Of a stretch of DNA of 36,291 nucleotides, positions 23,117 to 31,446 are shown piece by piece. Within the stretch, counting starts at the first letter, position 1, and each line of letters begins with the position of its first letter. The notes under the pieces are model-generated. The model made no database searches. It saw only the letters and a program-made list of their open reading frames with translations, and was not told the DNA's origin. Source of the stretch: Pseudomonadota bacterium. GTDB taxonomy: Bacteria > Desulfobacterota > Desulfarculia > Desulfarculales > Desulfarculaceae. The stretch covers positions 1 through 36,291 of the forward strand of contig JAHIND010000012.1 in the NCBI GenBank assembly GCA_018896025.1, read 5' to 3'. The position numbers and the translations under genes are program-made.

Positions 23117-23674
23117 ATGAGAACCTCACAACATCGCCGTTTGCTCTGGAAATGCCTGCTGCCGGGCCTGCCCCTGCTGGCGGCCTTGCTTATTGTTCAT
23201 TGGGGCGCGCAGGCCTCCAGCGCCACCCAAGGCGGCGGCCCCAAACAATTGGAAAACGCCGATGTCGGCGACTGCGCGGCCTGCCACGGCCCGGCCATGT
23301 CGCTCCCCAAAGACCACCCGACCACCAAGGGGCAGGCCAGGAAAGACTGTGACAAGTGCCACAACGGCAAAAAGGCGGCCACCCTGCGGGGCAAGCTGCC
23401 GCTCAGCCACCTGCACGCCCTGGGAGGAGTGTCCTGCGCGGATTGCCACGGCAGCGGGGACAAGTCCGCAGTGGGCACGGAAAAATGTTTTGAGTGTCAC
23501 GAGTCCGGCGAGGCAGTGGCCAAGCTGACCGTGCCTCAGGACAAGGTGCATAACAACCCCCACGATTCCCCCCATTACGGCACGGACCTTGATTGCGTGC
23601 TGTGCCACCACGCTCACGCCAAGAGCGAGAACTACTGCTCCCAGTGTCACGAAAAAACCCAGGTGGTGCCCTGA
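23117..23674 (+). CDS. Periplasmic hexaheme cytochrome c
   Basis: Protein of 185 aa with a signal sequence or anchor (about residues 13-35) and six CxxCH motifs: CAACH, CDKCH, CADCH, CFECH, CVLCH and CSQCH, with further histidines (NNPHDSPHYG) as axial ligands. Location and arrangement resemble the cytochrome domain of flavocytochrome c or the separate cytochrome of methacrylate-type reductases. It should carry electrons to the flavoprotein encoded 105 nt upstream. It is followed by a very stable palindromic hairpin (23712-23737). Confidence 0.9.
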   Translation: MRTSQHRRLLWKCLLPGLPLLAALLIVHWGAQASSATQGGGPKQLENADVGDCAACHGPAMSLPKDHPTTKGQARKDCDKCHNGKKAATLRGKLPLSHLHALGGVSCADCHGSGDKSAVGTEKCFECHESGEAVAKLTVPQDKVHNNPHDSPHYGTDLDCVLCHHAHAKSENYCSQCHEKTQVVP

Positions 23675-23701
23675 GCCCCCCCTCCCGCCTGAACCGCCGC
23701 T

Positions 23702-23737
23702 AAAAAAAGATGGGGACCGGGCCTAGGCCCGGTCCCC
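23702..23737 (-). terminator. Rho-independent terminator of the rhodanese gene
   Basis: Positions 23712-23737 form a perfect 26-bp palindrome (arms GGGGACCGGGCCT / AGGCCCGGTCCCC). On the minus strand it is followed by ATCTTTTTTTA, a strong terminator for the rhodanese transcript. On the plus strand the hairpin has no T-run but may also end the cytochrome mRNA. Confidence 0.85.
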
Positions 23738-23762
23738 TTGGTCACCAAAACCGCTCGGGCCG

Positions 23763-25535
23763 TCACTTCTCGGGGTAATACACCATGACCTTGGGATAGC
23801 CCAGGGTGCGCAGGGTGTAGTAGGTAGCCGCCGCTTCCTCCGGCTTGTCGGAGTAGCAGACCACTTCGGCCTGCTTAAAGACACCGGCGCCTTCGTATAG
23901 TTTGATCAGGTTGGATGCGAAATCCAAGACGCCGTACTCATGGAAATTCTTGGCGGCGGGGATGTGCACCACCTTGGCGCCCGCCGGATCGAAGGGCAGC
24001 TTTTGCTCTTGCTGGGATGAAACGATGTACACCCTGGGGTAGCCCATAAAATCAGGCTTCTGCCCGGGGTTGCTCAGGCGCTTGGCCGCCTGGGGCTTGG
24101 CCTGCATCTTGGCCGGTTGGATGGCCACGTCGTACTTGGTCTTGGCCGGAGCGATTATGGTGGGCTTGTCGGTAACCTTCAGCTTGTTGTCATGCCAGGC
24201 CTTCATGCCGCCGTTGAGCAGTGACACCTTGGGGCGCCCCAGATATTCGGCCACCCAGAACATCAAGCAAGCGTCGGGCGAGGACTTGTCGTCCACGATC
24301 ACAAGTTCCTTGAAGTCGGCCGCGCCGCTGTCGCCCAGCACCTTGGCCCATTGAGCCTGGTCGATGCCTTGCTTGGCCACCAGCTCCCGCACCGGGATGT
24401 TCACCGCGTAGGGGATGTGACCGGCCCTGTAGGCCTGGGGAGAACGCACGTCCACGGTGAGCACCTGGGAGTCGCCCACCAGGTATTGGATGCGCTGCCC
24501 ACCCCACCAGCGCACGAAATAGGGATCGCGCAGCAGGTGCTGGTTCCAGTAGGTGTGCAGGGGCAGGTCGCGGGGGTCGTCCAGCCAGCCCATGGTGGAG
24601 CCCTTGTAGTAGTAGCGCACCTTGGGATAGCCCAGCACGTGCTTGAGGGTGAAGTACAGGCAGGAGGCGGCGGGGTTGCCGCCGCAGTAGCAGATGATCT
24701 CCTTGTCCGGGGTGGCCCCCACCGAGGCGAACAGCCTCATGAGCTCGTCCTTGGACTTCCAGGTCTTGTCCTTCTGGAAGTAGTCGGGATAGGAGACCAT
24801 GACCGAGCCGGGGATGTGGCCGATCTTGGAGTAGGCCTGGAAGGGCCCATAGTACCAAACCGGGGTCACGGCGTAGACGATGACCGCCTCGGGCTTGAAC
24901 TGCTTGGACAGGATGTAGTCGGTGGTGGCGATCTGGGAGCCGCCGGACGGCTTGGCGGTGAAGTTACCTTGCTTCACCTTGGGGATGTCGGTCACCGTGG
25001 GTAGGCCCATGGCCTTCCACTTGGCCAAGCCGCCGTCCAGGATGTAGGCGTCCTTGCAGCCGTTGAAGGTGAGGGTCCAATAGAAACGGGGGGCCCGGAA
25101 ATGGCCGCCGTCGTCGTAGATCAACACCTTGGAGTTGTTGTTGATGCCCAGGGAGCGCATCACCTTTTGGATGTAGGGGGTGGGTCCGTCCTGCCAGGGC
25201 AGCGGGTCGCTGGGGCTGTTGATCAGGTCGTTGCCTCCATAGGAGGTATCGATCCCGTAGGACAGATAGTGGTCCTTGTCAAAGGAGCAACTCACCGCCC
25301 CCTTGATGTGTCCCGCCAGGTAGTTCTTGGTGCGCGAGGCGTCGATGATCACCAGGTTGGGGTCGTTCAGGTGCTGTTGCAGCCATTGGGCGTCCACCAG
25401 TCGGCCAGTCTTTGCCTGCTGCGGGGTGGCCAGGGCCGTCCCGGCCAAGGCCAGGCACATCAGGGTCAACCCCATGAACATGATCCAGCGCGTGCTGCGG
25501 GTTTTATTGCGGCAAACCGCTATGTGTACCTTCAT
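23763..25535 (-). CDS. Exported four-domain rhodanese (sulfurtransferase) protein
   Basis: Periplasmic protein of 590 aa with a signal peptide (about 15-37). Four rhodanese-like domains can be traced: about 44-185, 200-320, 345-460 and 490-590. Only domain 2 keeps the active-site Cys (C284 in YCGGNPAAS). Domain 1 has DDGG, domain 3 DDKSS and domain 4 CYSDK, where Ser562 aligns with C284. So one active and three degenerate modules are present; the inactive ones may bind substrate or partners. Probable role: transfer of sulfane sulfur such as thiosulfate or polysulfide in the periplasm. Domains are joined by a KMQAKPQAAK-type linker. A TATAAT upstream and a long leader suggest regulation. It is adjacent to an SLC13 permease gene on the same strand. 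Confidence 0.87.
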   Translation of the reverse strand: MKVHIAVCRNKTRSTRWIMFMGLTLMCLALAGTALATPQQAKTGRLVDAQWLQQHLNDPNLVIIDASRTKNYLAGHIKGAVSCSFDKDHYLSYGIDTSYGGNDLINSPSDPLPWQDGPTPYIQKVMRSLGINNNSKVLIYDDGGHFRAPRFYWTLTFNGCKDAYILDGGLAKWKAMGLPTVTDIPKVKQGNFTAKPSGGSQIATTDYILSKQFKPEAVIVYAVTPVWYYGPFQAYSKIGHIPGSVMVSYPDYFQKDKTWKSKDELMRLFASVGATPDKEIICYCGGNPAASCLYFTLKHVLGYPKVRYYYKGSTMGWLDDPRDLPLHTYWNQHLLRDPYFVRWWGGQRIQYLVGDSQVLTVDVRSPQAYRAGHIPYAVNIPVRELVAKQGIDQAQWAKVLGDSGAADFKELVIVDDKSSPDACLMFWVAEYLGRPKVSLLNGGMKAWHDNKLKVTDKPTIIAPAKTKYDVAIQPAKMQAKPQAAKRLSNPGQKPDFMGYPRVYIVSSQQEQKLPFDPAGAKVVHIPAAKNFHEYGVLDFASNLIKLYEGAGVFKQAEVVCYSDKPEEAAATYYTLRTLGYPKVMVYYPEK

Positions 25536-25718
25536 GTCATCCTCCTAGATGCAATAACGCGTAGCTTTCCCTTGGGCCTTGTCTAAACGCGCCTATGTGA
25601 CAAGTCATTGCCTCTGACGGTCCGGTTGTGGGTGGATGGTTGCGGCAGGAGTTGCGTTGCATTCATGCGGCTGCGCCCTCTGGGCCCCGGTGTTGCTGCG
25701 ATCTCGGCCCTTGCCGCC

Positions 25719-25750
25719 ATTATAGGTATTTACCGGTGCGGGCCGTAAAT
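25719..25750 (-). promoter_or_regulatory. Promoter and possible operator of the rhodanese gene
   Basis: Minus-strand TATAAT at 25719-25724. Upstream, an inverted repeat ATTTAC-N11-GTAAAT occupies 25728-25750; its outer arm (TTTACG) is the best -35 candidate but 19 bp away, longer than ideal. The repeat could be a regulator site. A leader of about 175 nt follows. The rest of the 346-bp gap holds only the terminator of the permease gene. Confidence 0.45.
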
Positions 25751-25843
25751 GAGGGCTCGGCCTTATTGGGACCCCGTGGGGGCCCCAAAGGCCGGGAGGA
25801 AATCACCCAGGATTACCCAGAGGAATGGAACGGCGGAAGGCGG

Positions 25844-25874
25844 AAGAAAGGGCCCGTCACTGGGCCGGGCCCTT
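25844..25874 (-). terminator. Terminator of the SLC13 permease gene
   Basis: AAGGGCCCG (25848-25856) and CGGGCCCTT (25866-25874) form a perfect 9-bp stem with a 9-nt loop. On the minus strand it is followed by TCTTCC, a weak T-run, just past the permease stop. Confidence 0.55.
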
Positions 25875-25881
25875 GGGTTGG

Positions 25882-28320
25882 CTACAGGTAGAACATGTAG
25901 GTCATGACCACCAGGACGGCCATGTAGATGAAGCTCAGGATGCCGCCGATCTGGATGTAGTCCCTGGTGCGGTACTCGCCCGGCCCCATGTACAGGGCAT
26001 TGACCTGGTGGGTGGGCAACAGGAAGGAGTTGGAGACCCCCAGCCCCACCACGATGGCGGCCACCCGGGGGTCTATGCCGATCTGGTGGGCAATGGATAT
26101 GCCCAGGGGCACCAGCAGGGTGGCGGCCCCCACGTTGGAGATGACCAGGGTGAAGGCGGCGCTCAGCACCGCCAACACCACCAGCAGCAGCAGGGGAGAC
26201 ATGAGGCTGCCCAGGCCCAGTACGATGCCCTTGGCTATCCAGGTGGCCGTGCCGGTCTGGTCCACGGCCATGCCCAGGGGGATCAACCCGCCCAGCAAGA
26301 ACACGGTGCGCCAGTCCACCGAGTGGTAGGCCTCGCTGATGGTGATGACCTTGAACAGCACCATGCCCACCGCCCCCACCATAAGGCACACCGACAGGGG
26401 GATGGGGTTGTAGGGCAGGTTTTGGAAATAAAAGCTGGAGACGATCATCATCACCAGGGCGGTGAGAAAGCTGATCAGGGCCCACTTGGCCTTCTCCGGC
26501 TTGTGGAACTCCTGCTCAAAGGGAGTGATGATGATGAAGTTCTGGTGAAAGTCCTGCAGGGCGTGAAACTTCTCCCAGGTGCCGTGCAGCAGCAAGGTGT
26601 CGCCCGCCTGGAGAGGCAGGTCCGCCAACTCCTGATAATAGGTGTGCCCCGCCTGGTGCACTGCCAGGGGGTTCACCCCGAAGGTCTCCCGGAAGCGAAT
26701 CTCCTCGATGGTCTGGCCGATCAGGCTGGAGCGCGGCGACACCACCCCCTCGACGATGCCCGCCAGGGAGGGGTTGAACATGGTGTCCTTGAACGCCTGG
26801 GGCCGGTCCTTGAGGACCAGGCCGTATTGTTGCACAAAGGACTGGACGTCCTCTTCCGGGCCGTAGACGCACAGGGACAGGCCGGGCTGGATGGTGGTGC
26901 TGGGCAGGGGGGAGAAATTGCACGAACCGTCGGTTTTAGCCACGGCCACTATGTTAACCAGAAATCGCCGCCGGATCAGCACCATCTCCTGGGGACCCGG
27001 GCCCGGCCGATAGTCCGAGGGCACCATGATCTCGAAGGGGCCTTTGATCAGGGGATAGGAGCTGACAAAGCCGTCATCCGGCGAACCGCCCTTGTCGGCC
27101 TGGTAACTGGACTGTTTGGCGGAAACCTTGGCCAGCAGGCGCATGCCGCCGGTGGAGAGATAGGCGATGCCGCCTATGGCCAGAGCCAGGCCGATGGGAG
27201 TCAGTTCCAGGAAACCGAACTTGGGCATGCCCGGAGGCAGGATGTCGTTGAGCAGAATCAGGGGGCTGGTGCCGATCATGGTCAGGGTGCCGCCCAGAAT
27301 GGCGGCCATGCCGATGGGCATGAGCACCCTGGAGATGGGCACCTTGAGCTTCTGAAAGGTAACCGAGCGCACGGCGGGCAAGAACAGCACTGCCGCGCCG
27401 GTGTTCTGCATCACTCCGGAAATGGCCGCGATGAGCGACGAAAAGGTCACCACCAGGCGGGAGGGGCTTTTGCTGACGAACCCCAGGATGGGCTGGATGA
27501 TGCGGTGCACCAGCCCGGCCCGGTTCAAGCCGTAGCTGATGATCATAACCCCGATGATGGCCACCACCGCGTTGCTGCTCAGGCCCCGGAAGGTGTCCGA
27601 GGAGTTCAACAGGCCCAACTCGGGCAGCAGGACCATCATCACGATGGCCACCACGTCCACCCTCACCCACTCCACGATGAACAGGAACACCGCCGCCGCC
27701 ACCACGGCCAGCATGAGCAGCTTGGTGCGCAAATGGGTGTCCACCTCAAAGGGCAGGCGCAGAGCCCCGGCGTCGTGGACCTGGCCCCCTTGCGAGGACT
27801 TCAGCTCCGCGAAAATGTCCAGCCAGAAGCTGTGCTTGCCCGCCTTGGTGCGGCTGGTGATGGAGTATTCCACCTGGGCGGCGAGAGGACCGGCCAGGTT
27901 GCCCGGCGGCCTGGTGAAATGGACCAGGATGTGCTGGCGGGGCCGCTCGGGGTGGGCCTTGTCCAGAAAGGCGATGCCGCTGCCGCTGGAAGAGGCGATC
28001 CACAAGGTCACCGGCGCTTTTACGCCCGGATCCCAGGCCAGGGCTTGCCCGGAGGAGTCTTTAGGGGCGGCGATGCGCGCTTCCAGCTTGAGGAAGCCGG
28101 TTTCACCGGCCACCAGTACGCGGTCGGGGTGCTCCAGATGGATGCTGACGAAGCGGGGGGCGCGGGAGGATTTGGCGGCGGGGCGGCCCGCGAGCTGAGC
28201 AGGCGGGGATGCGCCGGATGGCGAGGCGGCCGCGACGGGCTCGGCCATGCCGCCCCCTCCTAGAAGGATCACCAGGACCGCCAGGCCCAACCCCAACAAA
28301 CAGCACCTCAGGTGTTTCAT
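25882..28320 (-). CDS. SLC13-family anion permease with N-terminal periplasmic domain and RCK_C pair
   Basis: Membrane protein of about 812 aa. After a signal anchor (CCLLGLGLAVLVILLGGG), residues about 50-205 form a polar beta-rich domain unlike the usual SLC13 start (APRFVSIHLEHPDRVLVAGE, LAAQVEYSITSR), probably periplasmic. The transport domain follows, with QNTGAAVLFLP and SNVGAATLLVPLGI as the duplicated SLC13 N-x-(T/V)-G-A motifs. Two TrkA-C-like domains (about 420-605) lie between the membrane halves. Such DASS/SLC13 proteins move sulfate, dicarboxylates or similar anions with cations; the substrate is unknown, but the rhodanese neighbour hints at a sulfur oxyanion. ATG at 28320 fits the signal sequence; the frame is open to 28371. 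Confidence 0.85.
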   Translation of the reverse strand: MKHLRCCLLGLGLAVLVILLGGGGMAEPVAAASPSGASPPAQLAGRPAAKSSRAPRFVSIHLEHPDRVLVAGETGFLKLEARIAAPKDSSGQALAWDPGVKAPVTLWIASSSGSGIAFLDKAHPERPRQHILVHFTRPPGNLAGPLAAQVEYSITSRTKAGKHSFWLDIFAELKSSQGGQVHDAGALRLPFEVDTHLRTKLLMLAVVAAAVFLFIVEWVRVDVVAIVMMVLLPELGLLNSSDTFRGLSSNAVVAIIGVMIISYGLNRAGLVHRIIQPILGFVSKSPSRLVVTFSSLIAAISGVMQNTGAAVLFLPAVRSVTFQKLKVPISRVLMPIGMAAILGGTLTMIGTSPLILLNDILPPGMPKFGFLELTPIGLALAIGGIAYLSTGGMRLLAKVSAKQSSYQADKGGSPDDGFVSSYPLIKGPFEIMVPSDYRPGPGPQEMVLIRRRFLVNIVAVAKTDGSCNFSPLPSTTIQPGLSLCVYGPEEDVQSFVQQYGLVLKDRPQAFKDTMFNPSLAGIVEGVVSPRSSLIGQTIEEIRFRETFGVNPLAVHQAGHTYYQELADLPLQAGDTLLLHGTWEKFHALQDFHQNFIIITPFEQEFHKPEKAKWALISFLTALVMMIVSSFYFQNLPYNPIPLSVCLMVGAVGMVLFKVITISEAYHSVDWRTVFLLGGLIPLGMAVDQTGTATWIAKGIVLGLGSLMSPLLLLVVLAVLSAAFTLVISNVGAATLLVPLGISIAHQIGIDPRVAAIVVGLGVSNSFLLPTHQVNALYMGPGEYRTRDYIQIGGILSFIYMAVLVVMTYMFYL

Positions 28321-28773
28321 ATGCGCGGACACCCCTTGCTTAGTTAGCTGCTTCCAAATAACCCTCTTCATACTTATTTAGGCGGCATCCGCCGCGCCGA
28401 CCTCTGTGTGGGCCTTGTGGTGCTTCCGGTGCAATGTGATGCGGTTGGATGGCGTCCAAAGGATTTATGGCCCCTATGCTGGCGAGGAGTGTTTGAAGTA
28501 AAGACAGGGACAACCGTATCCCTGCCAGCACCTATGGTAGTCCTATTAGCCGGTTAGATCAAACCAGGGCCAAGGCCCCACCGGGCGGTGAAAGCCAAGC
28601 GGGCGCCGCCCGGCAAAAAGCCTATCGCGTTTTTGCGCAATTATCAGTGCGTTGGGCAAGGCCCAGGCGACGAGGCGACACGGGCGCTTGCAATGAAAAG
28701 GGGCGGCCGAGGCGGCCGGCCCCTTGTTTTGAGATGCATCTAGGGGGACGTGAAGCCATCCCCCGGGCGGGCG
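28321..28773. other. Intergenic region with inverted repeats and no gene
   Basis: 453 bp upstream of the permease. It holds CAGGGA-N8-TCCCTG (28505-28524), a possible operator; a perfect 8-bp stem CCGGGCGG/CCGCCCGG (28581-28588 and 28606-28613); and the terminator at 28695-28725. No convincing promoter hexamers or ORFs were found. Confidence 0.4.
28695..28725 (-). terminator. Terminator of the epimerase-like gene
   Basis: On the minus strand AAGGGGCCGGCCG - cct - CGGCCGCCCCTT forms a stem with a single bulge, followed by TTC. It lies about 50 nt after the epimerase stop. Confidence 0.6.
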
Positions 28774-29172
28774 CTAGGGCTCGGACAGCTCCACGGCCAG
28801 GCCGTCCAAGGCCCCGGAGTCTATGAAGGCGATCCGCTTGCCGCGCAGGCCCACCTTGGGCGCGGCGTCGCGCATGGCGATGCCCCGCGAGGTCAGCGAT
28901 TCAATGGCCTGTTCGATGTCTTCCACCTCCACGCAGAAATGGTGCACCGCGTTGCCCCTCTGCTCCACCATCTGCTTGAAGGGCCCGGCCTCGCTGTAGT
29001 CTTCCAGAAACTCCAGGGAGAGACCGTCCAGGGTAAGCACCGCCACCTTCATTTTTTTCTCGGTCACGTCCTTGATGGGCGGTAGGGGCACTTCAAAAAG
29101 GTTGGCGAACACCGCCAGGGTTTGCTCGATATTTTTCACCGCGATGCCCAGGTGTCCTACTTTACGCAACAT
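28774..29172 (-). CDS. Methylmalonyl-CoA epimerase-like VOC protein
   Basis: Glyoxalase/VOC-fold protein of 132 aa with two beta-alpha-beta-beta-beta modules. Metal ligands fit the epimerase family: His in KVGHLGIAV, Glu in LSLEFLED, His in AVHHFCVEVED and Glu in AVELSEP. Methylmalonyl-CoA epimerases interconvert the R and S forms in propionyl-CoA metabolism; other VOC activities are possible. ATG at 29172 has GAGG about 7 nt upstream. It lies 164 nt downstream of the oxidoreductase beta gene. The gap includes a 7-bp perfect hairpin (29232-29251) without T-run, so co-transcription is plausible but unproved. Confidence 0.82.
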   Translation of the reverse strand: MLRKVGHLGIAVKNIEQTLAVFANLFEVPLPPIKDVTEKKMKVAVLTLDGLSLEFLEDYSEAGPFKQMVEQRGNAVHHFCVEVEDIEQAIESLTSRGIAMRDAAPKVGLRGKRIAFIDSGALDGLAVELSEP

Positions 29173-29336
29173 GCTGCTGCCTCTCGTAAGCGGGGCCCGC
29201 TGGGGCAAGGCCCCCGCGTTTGCGGCCGCGTGGGGCGCTTCCCCGCGCCCCGTCCACAGCCGGGGTTTTTATAAGAAGCGGAGGCAGCGCCCGGGATGAC
29301 AACCAGGCCTGGATAGGGCGCCGCCCCCGCGAGCGG

Positions 29337-30272
29337 TCAAGGCCGCGAGGCCAACCATTGCAGCTGGGCGAAACGCTCGTCCACCTCCTGCTGCATGGCC
29401 GCCAGGTCGTTTTCGCTCAAGTGCTTGAAGCGGCCTTGAGCCTTGAGGTATTCGGCGACCGGCTTGGGGTTCTTACCGGGTTTGCCCAGGATGTATTTGC
29501 CGTTGACCACCTCGTACAGCGGATAGTCCCGGGTTTGAACTGCCAAGCGGGCCACCTTGATCACCTCTTGGGTCGGGATGCGCCAGCCGGTGGGGCAAGG
29601 CGCCAGCACATGGATGAACGCCGGGCCCTTCACCTGGGCTCCCCGGCGCACCTTGTTCATCAGGTCAAAGGGATAGGCCGGCGTGGCCGTGGCCAGGTAG
29701 GGGATGTGGTGCTTTTCCACGATGCCCACCAGGTCCTTCTTGGCCTCCTGCTTGCCGGGATGCTCTTCTCCCAGGGGACAGGTGGTGGTCCAGGCGCAAC
29801 GCGGCGTGGCCGAGGAGCGCTGGATGCCGGTGTTCATGTAGGCCTCGTTGTCGAAGCACAGGTACACGAAATCGTGCCCGCGCTCCAAGGCCCCGGAGAG
29901 CGACTGCATCCCGATGTCCGAGGTGCCGCCGTCGCCGCCCATGATCACGATCTTGGTATCGCCACCCGCCAGCCTGCCCTTGCGGGCCAGGGCCAGCAGC
30001 GCCCCGGCCACGCCCGAGCCCACGGCAGAGGCGTTTTCAAAGGCCACGTGCATCCAGGGCACCAGCCAGGAGGTCTGGGGATAGGGGGTGGTGATCACCT
30101 CCATGCAGCCGGTGGCGCTGACCACAATGATCCGCTCTCCCAGGGCCTTCATGGCCAGACGCATGGCCAGCACCTCGCCGCATCCCTGGCAGGCGCGGTG
30201 GCCCGAGGCCAAGGCCTCGAAGGCGGGCAGGTTCTTCATGGATATCTTCTGGGTATCGATCGCTGCTTCCAT
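29337..30272 (-). CDS. porB: 2-oxoacid:ferredoxin oxidoreductase beta subunit
   Basis: Thiamine-diphosphate subunit of 311 aa. Features: LASGHRACQGCGEVLAMRL and SATGCMEV (4Fe-4S cysteines), and the TPP/Mg site GGDGGTSDIGMQSLSGAL with NEAYMNTGIQ. Late cysteine APCPTGW is typical of PorB. With the alpha and gamma-delta subunits it decarboxylates a 2-oxoacid to acyl-CoA, reducing ferredoxin. Whether the natural substrate is pyruvate or a branched-chain 2-oxoacid cannot be read. It starts 1 nt after the alpha stop; an internal ATG 11 codons in is an alternative start with a better ribosome site. Gene symbol used in the broad sense. Confidence 0.9.
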   Translation of the reverse strand: MEAAIDTQKISMKNLPAFEALASGHRACQGCGEVLAMRLAMKALGERIIVVSATGCMEVITTPYPQTSWLVPWMHVAFENASAVGSGVAGALLALARKGRLAGGDTKIVIMGGDGGTSDIGMQSLSGALERGHDFVYLCFDNEAYMNTGIQRSSATPRCAWTTTCPLGEEHPGKQEAKKDLVGIVEKHHIPYLATATPAYPFDLMNKVRRGAQVKGPAFIHVLAPCPTGWRIPTQEVIKVARLAVQTRDYPLYEVVNGKYILGKPGKNPKPVAEYLKAQGRFKHLSENDLAAMQQEVDERFAQLQWLASRP

Positions 30273-30273
30273 T

Positions 30274-31446
30274 TTATGCGCACCTCACGTCCAGGAAGGT
30301 GAATTGACGAACCTGCTCTTGCCCGGCCAGGGCCTGGCGCACGATTTCCTTGAAGGTGCGCCGGTTGATCTCCCGGCCTCCCAACCCGGCCACCACCTCA
30401 TAAATGCGGGGCCGCACTGGAGCGTCATAGAAAATGGAGCGCAGGGCCTCGCCCACCGGGCCGCCCGTGCCGCCGGGAGTGAGCATCCTATCCAGCACCG
30501 CCACCACCTTGGCCCCTTCCAGGGCCTGGCGCAGCTCCTCCTGAGGCAGGGGCCTCCACATACGGATGCGCACCAAGCCCACGGCTATGCCCTGGGCGCG
30601 CATCTCGTCCACCGCCGCGCGGGCGGTCTCGCTCACCGCCCCCATGGTGACCAGCACCACCTCGGCGTCGCCGGTGCGGTAGGACTCCACCGCATGGTAG
30701 CGCCGCCCGAACTGGGCCTCGAAGTCTTGCCAGATCTCCTCCATCACCTCCTGGGAGCGCAGCAGGGCCATCTCCTGCTGCATCTTGGCCTCGGTGTACA
30801 CGTCCTGGGCCCCGAAGGGTCCGATGGAGCGGGGGTGGTCCGGGTCCAGCAGCCGGGCGGGCTCGATGGGCGGCAGGAAGCGGCGCACCTCATTGCGCTC
30901 CATCATGGTGATGGGCTCGATCATGTGCGACAGGGTGAAGCCGTCCAGGTTGACCATCACCGGCAGCAGCACACGGTGATCCTCGGCCAGGCGGAAGGCC
31001 TGCACCATTAGGTCGTAGGCCTCCTGGCCGTTCTCGGCGAACAGCTGCACCCAGCCCGTGTCGCGCTGGGGCATCACGTCCGAAAGGTCGGCCCAGATGT
31101 TGATGGGGGCGGACACCGCACGGTTGGCCACGGCCATGACCACCGGCAGGCGCAGGCTGGAAACGGCGAACAGGATTTCGTGCATCAGGGCCAGGCCCTG
31201 GGAGGCCGTGGCGGTAAAGGCCCGGCCCCCGGTGGCCGAAGCGCCCATCACCGCGCTTATGGCCGAGTGCTCAGACTCCACGGCGATGTACTCGGCGTTC
31301 AGCTTGCCCTCGGCCACCAGGTCGGCCAAGTGCTCCACAATGTGGGTCTGGGGGGTGATGGGATAGGCGGCCACCACGTCAACGTCGCACAGGCCCACCG
31401 CCTCGGCCACGGCGATGGAGACCTCGATTCCCACTCTATTGCTCAT
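30274..31446 (-). CDS. porA: 2-oxoacid:ferredoxin oxidoreductase alpha subunit
   Basis: Protein of 390 aa carrying the alpha-subunit domains: AAYPITPQTHIVEHLADL near the start, SEHSAISAVMGASATGGRAFTATASQ with GLALMHE, DGFTLSHM in the middle, and a C-terminal domain with GAVSETARAAVDEMR and VLDRMLTPGGTGGPVGEAL. This fits pyruvate or related 2-oxoacid ferredoxin oxidoreductases. GGAGG lies 6 nt upstream of the ATG. It overlaps the gamma-delta gene by 11 nt and ends 1 nt before the beta gene, so all three subunits are made together. Confidence 0.92.
   Translation of the reverse strand: MSNRVGIEVSIAVAEAVGLCDVDVVAAYPITPQTHIVEHLADLVAEGKLNAEYIAVESEHSAISAVMGASATGGRAFTATASQGLALMHEILFAVSSLRLPVVMAVANRAVSAPINIWADLSDVMPQRDTGWVQLFAENGQEAYDLMVQAFRLAEDHRVLLPVMVNLDGFTLSHMIEPITMMERNEVRRFLPPIEPARLLDPDHPRSIGPFGAQDVYTEAKMQQEMALLRSQEVMEEIWQDFEAQFGRRYHAVESYRTGDAEVVLVTMGAVSETARAAVDEMRAQGIAVGLVRIRMWRPLPQEELRQALEGAKVVAVLDRMLTPGGTGGPVGEALRSIFYDAPVRPRIYEVVAGLGGREINRRTFKEIVRQALAGQEQVRQFTFLDVRCA

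Noticed and set aside
25825..28263. Long open frame on the plus strand opposite the permease
   Set aside because: His/Gln/Gly-rich nonsense composition without domains. It is the complement of a well-supported SLC13 gene in a GC-rich genome.
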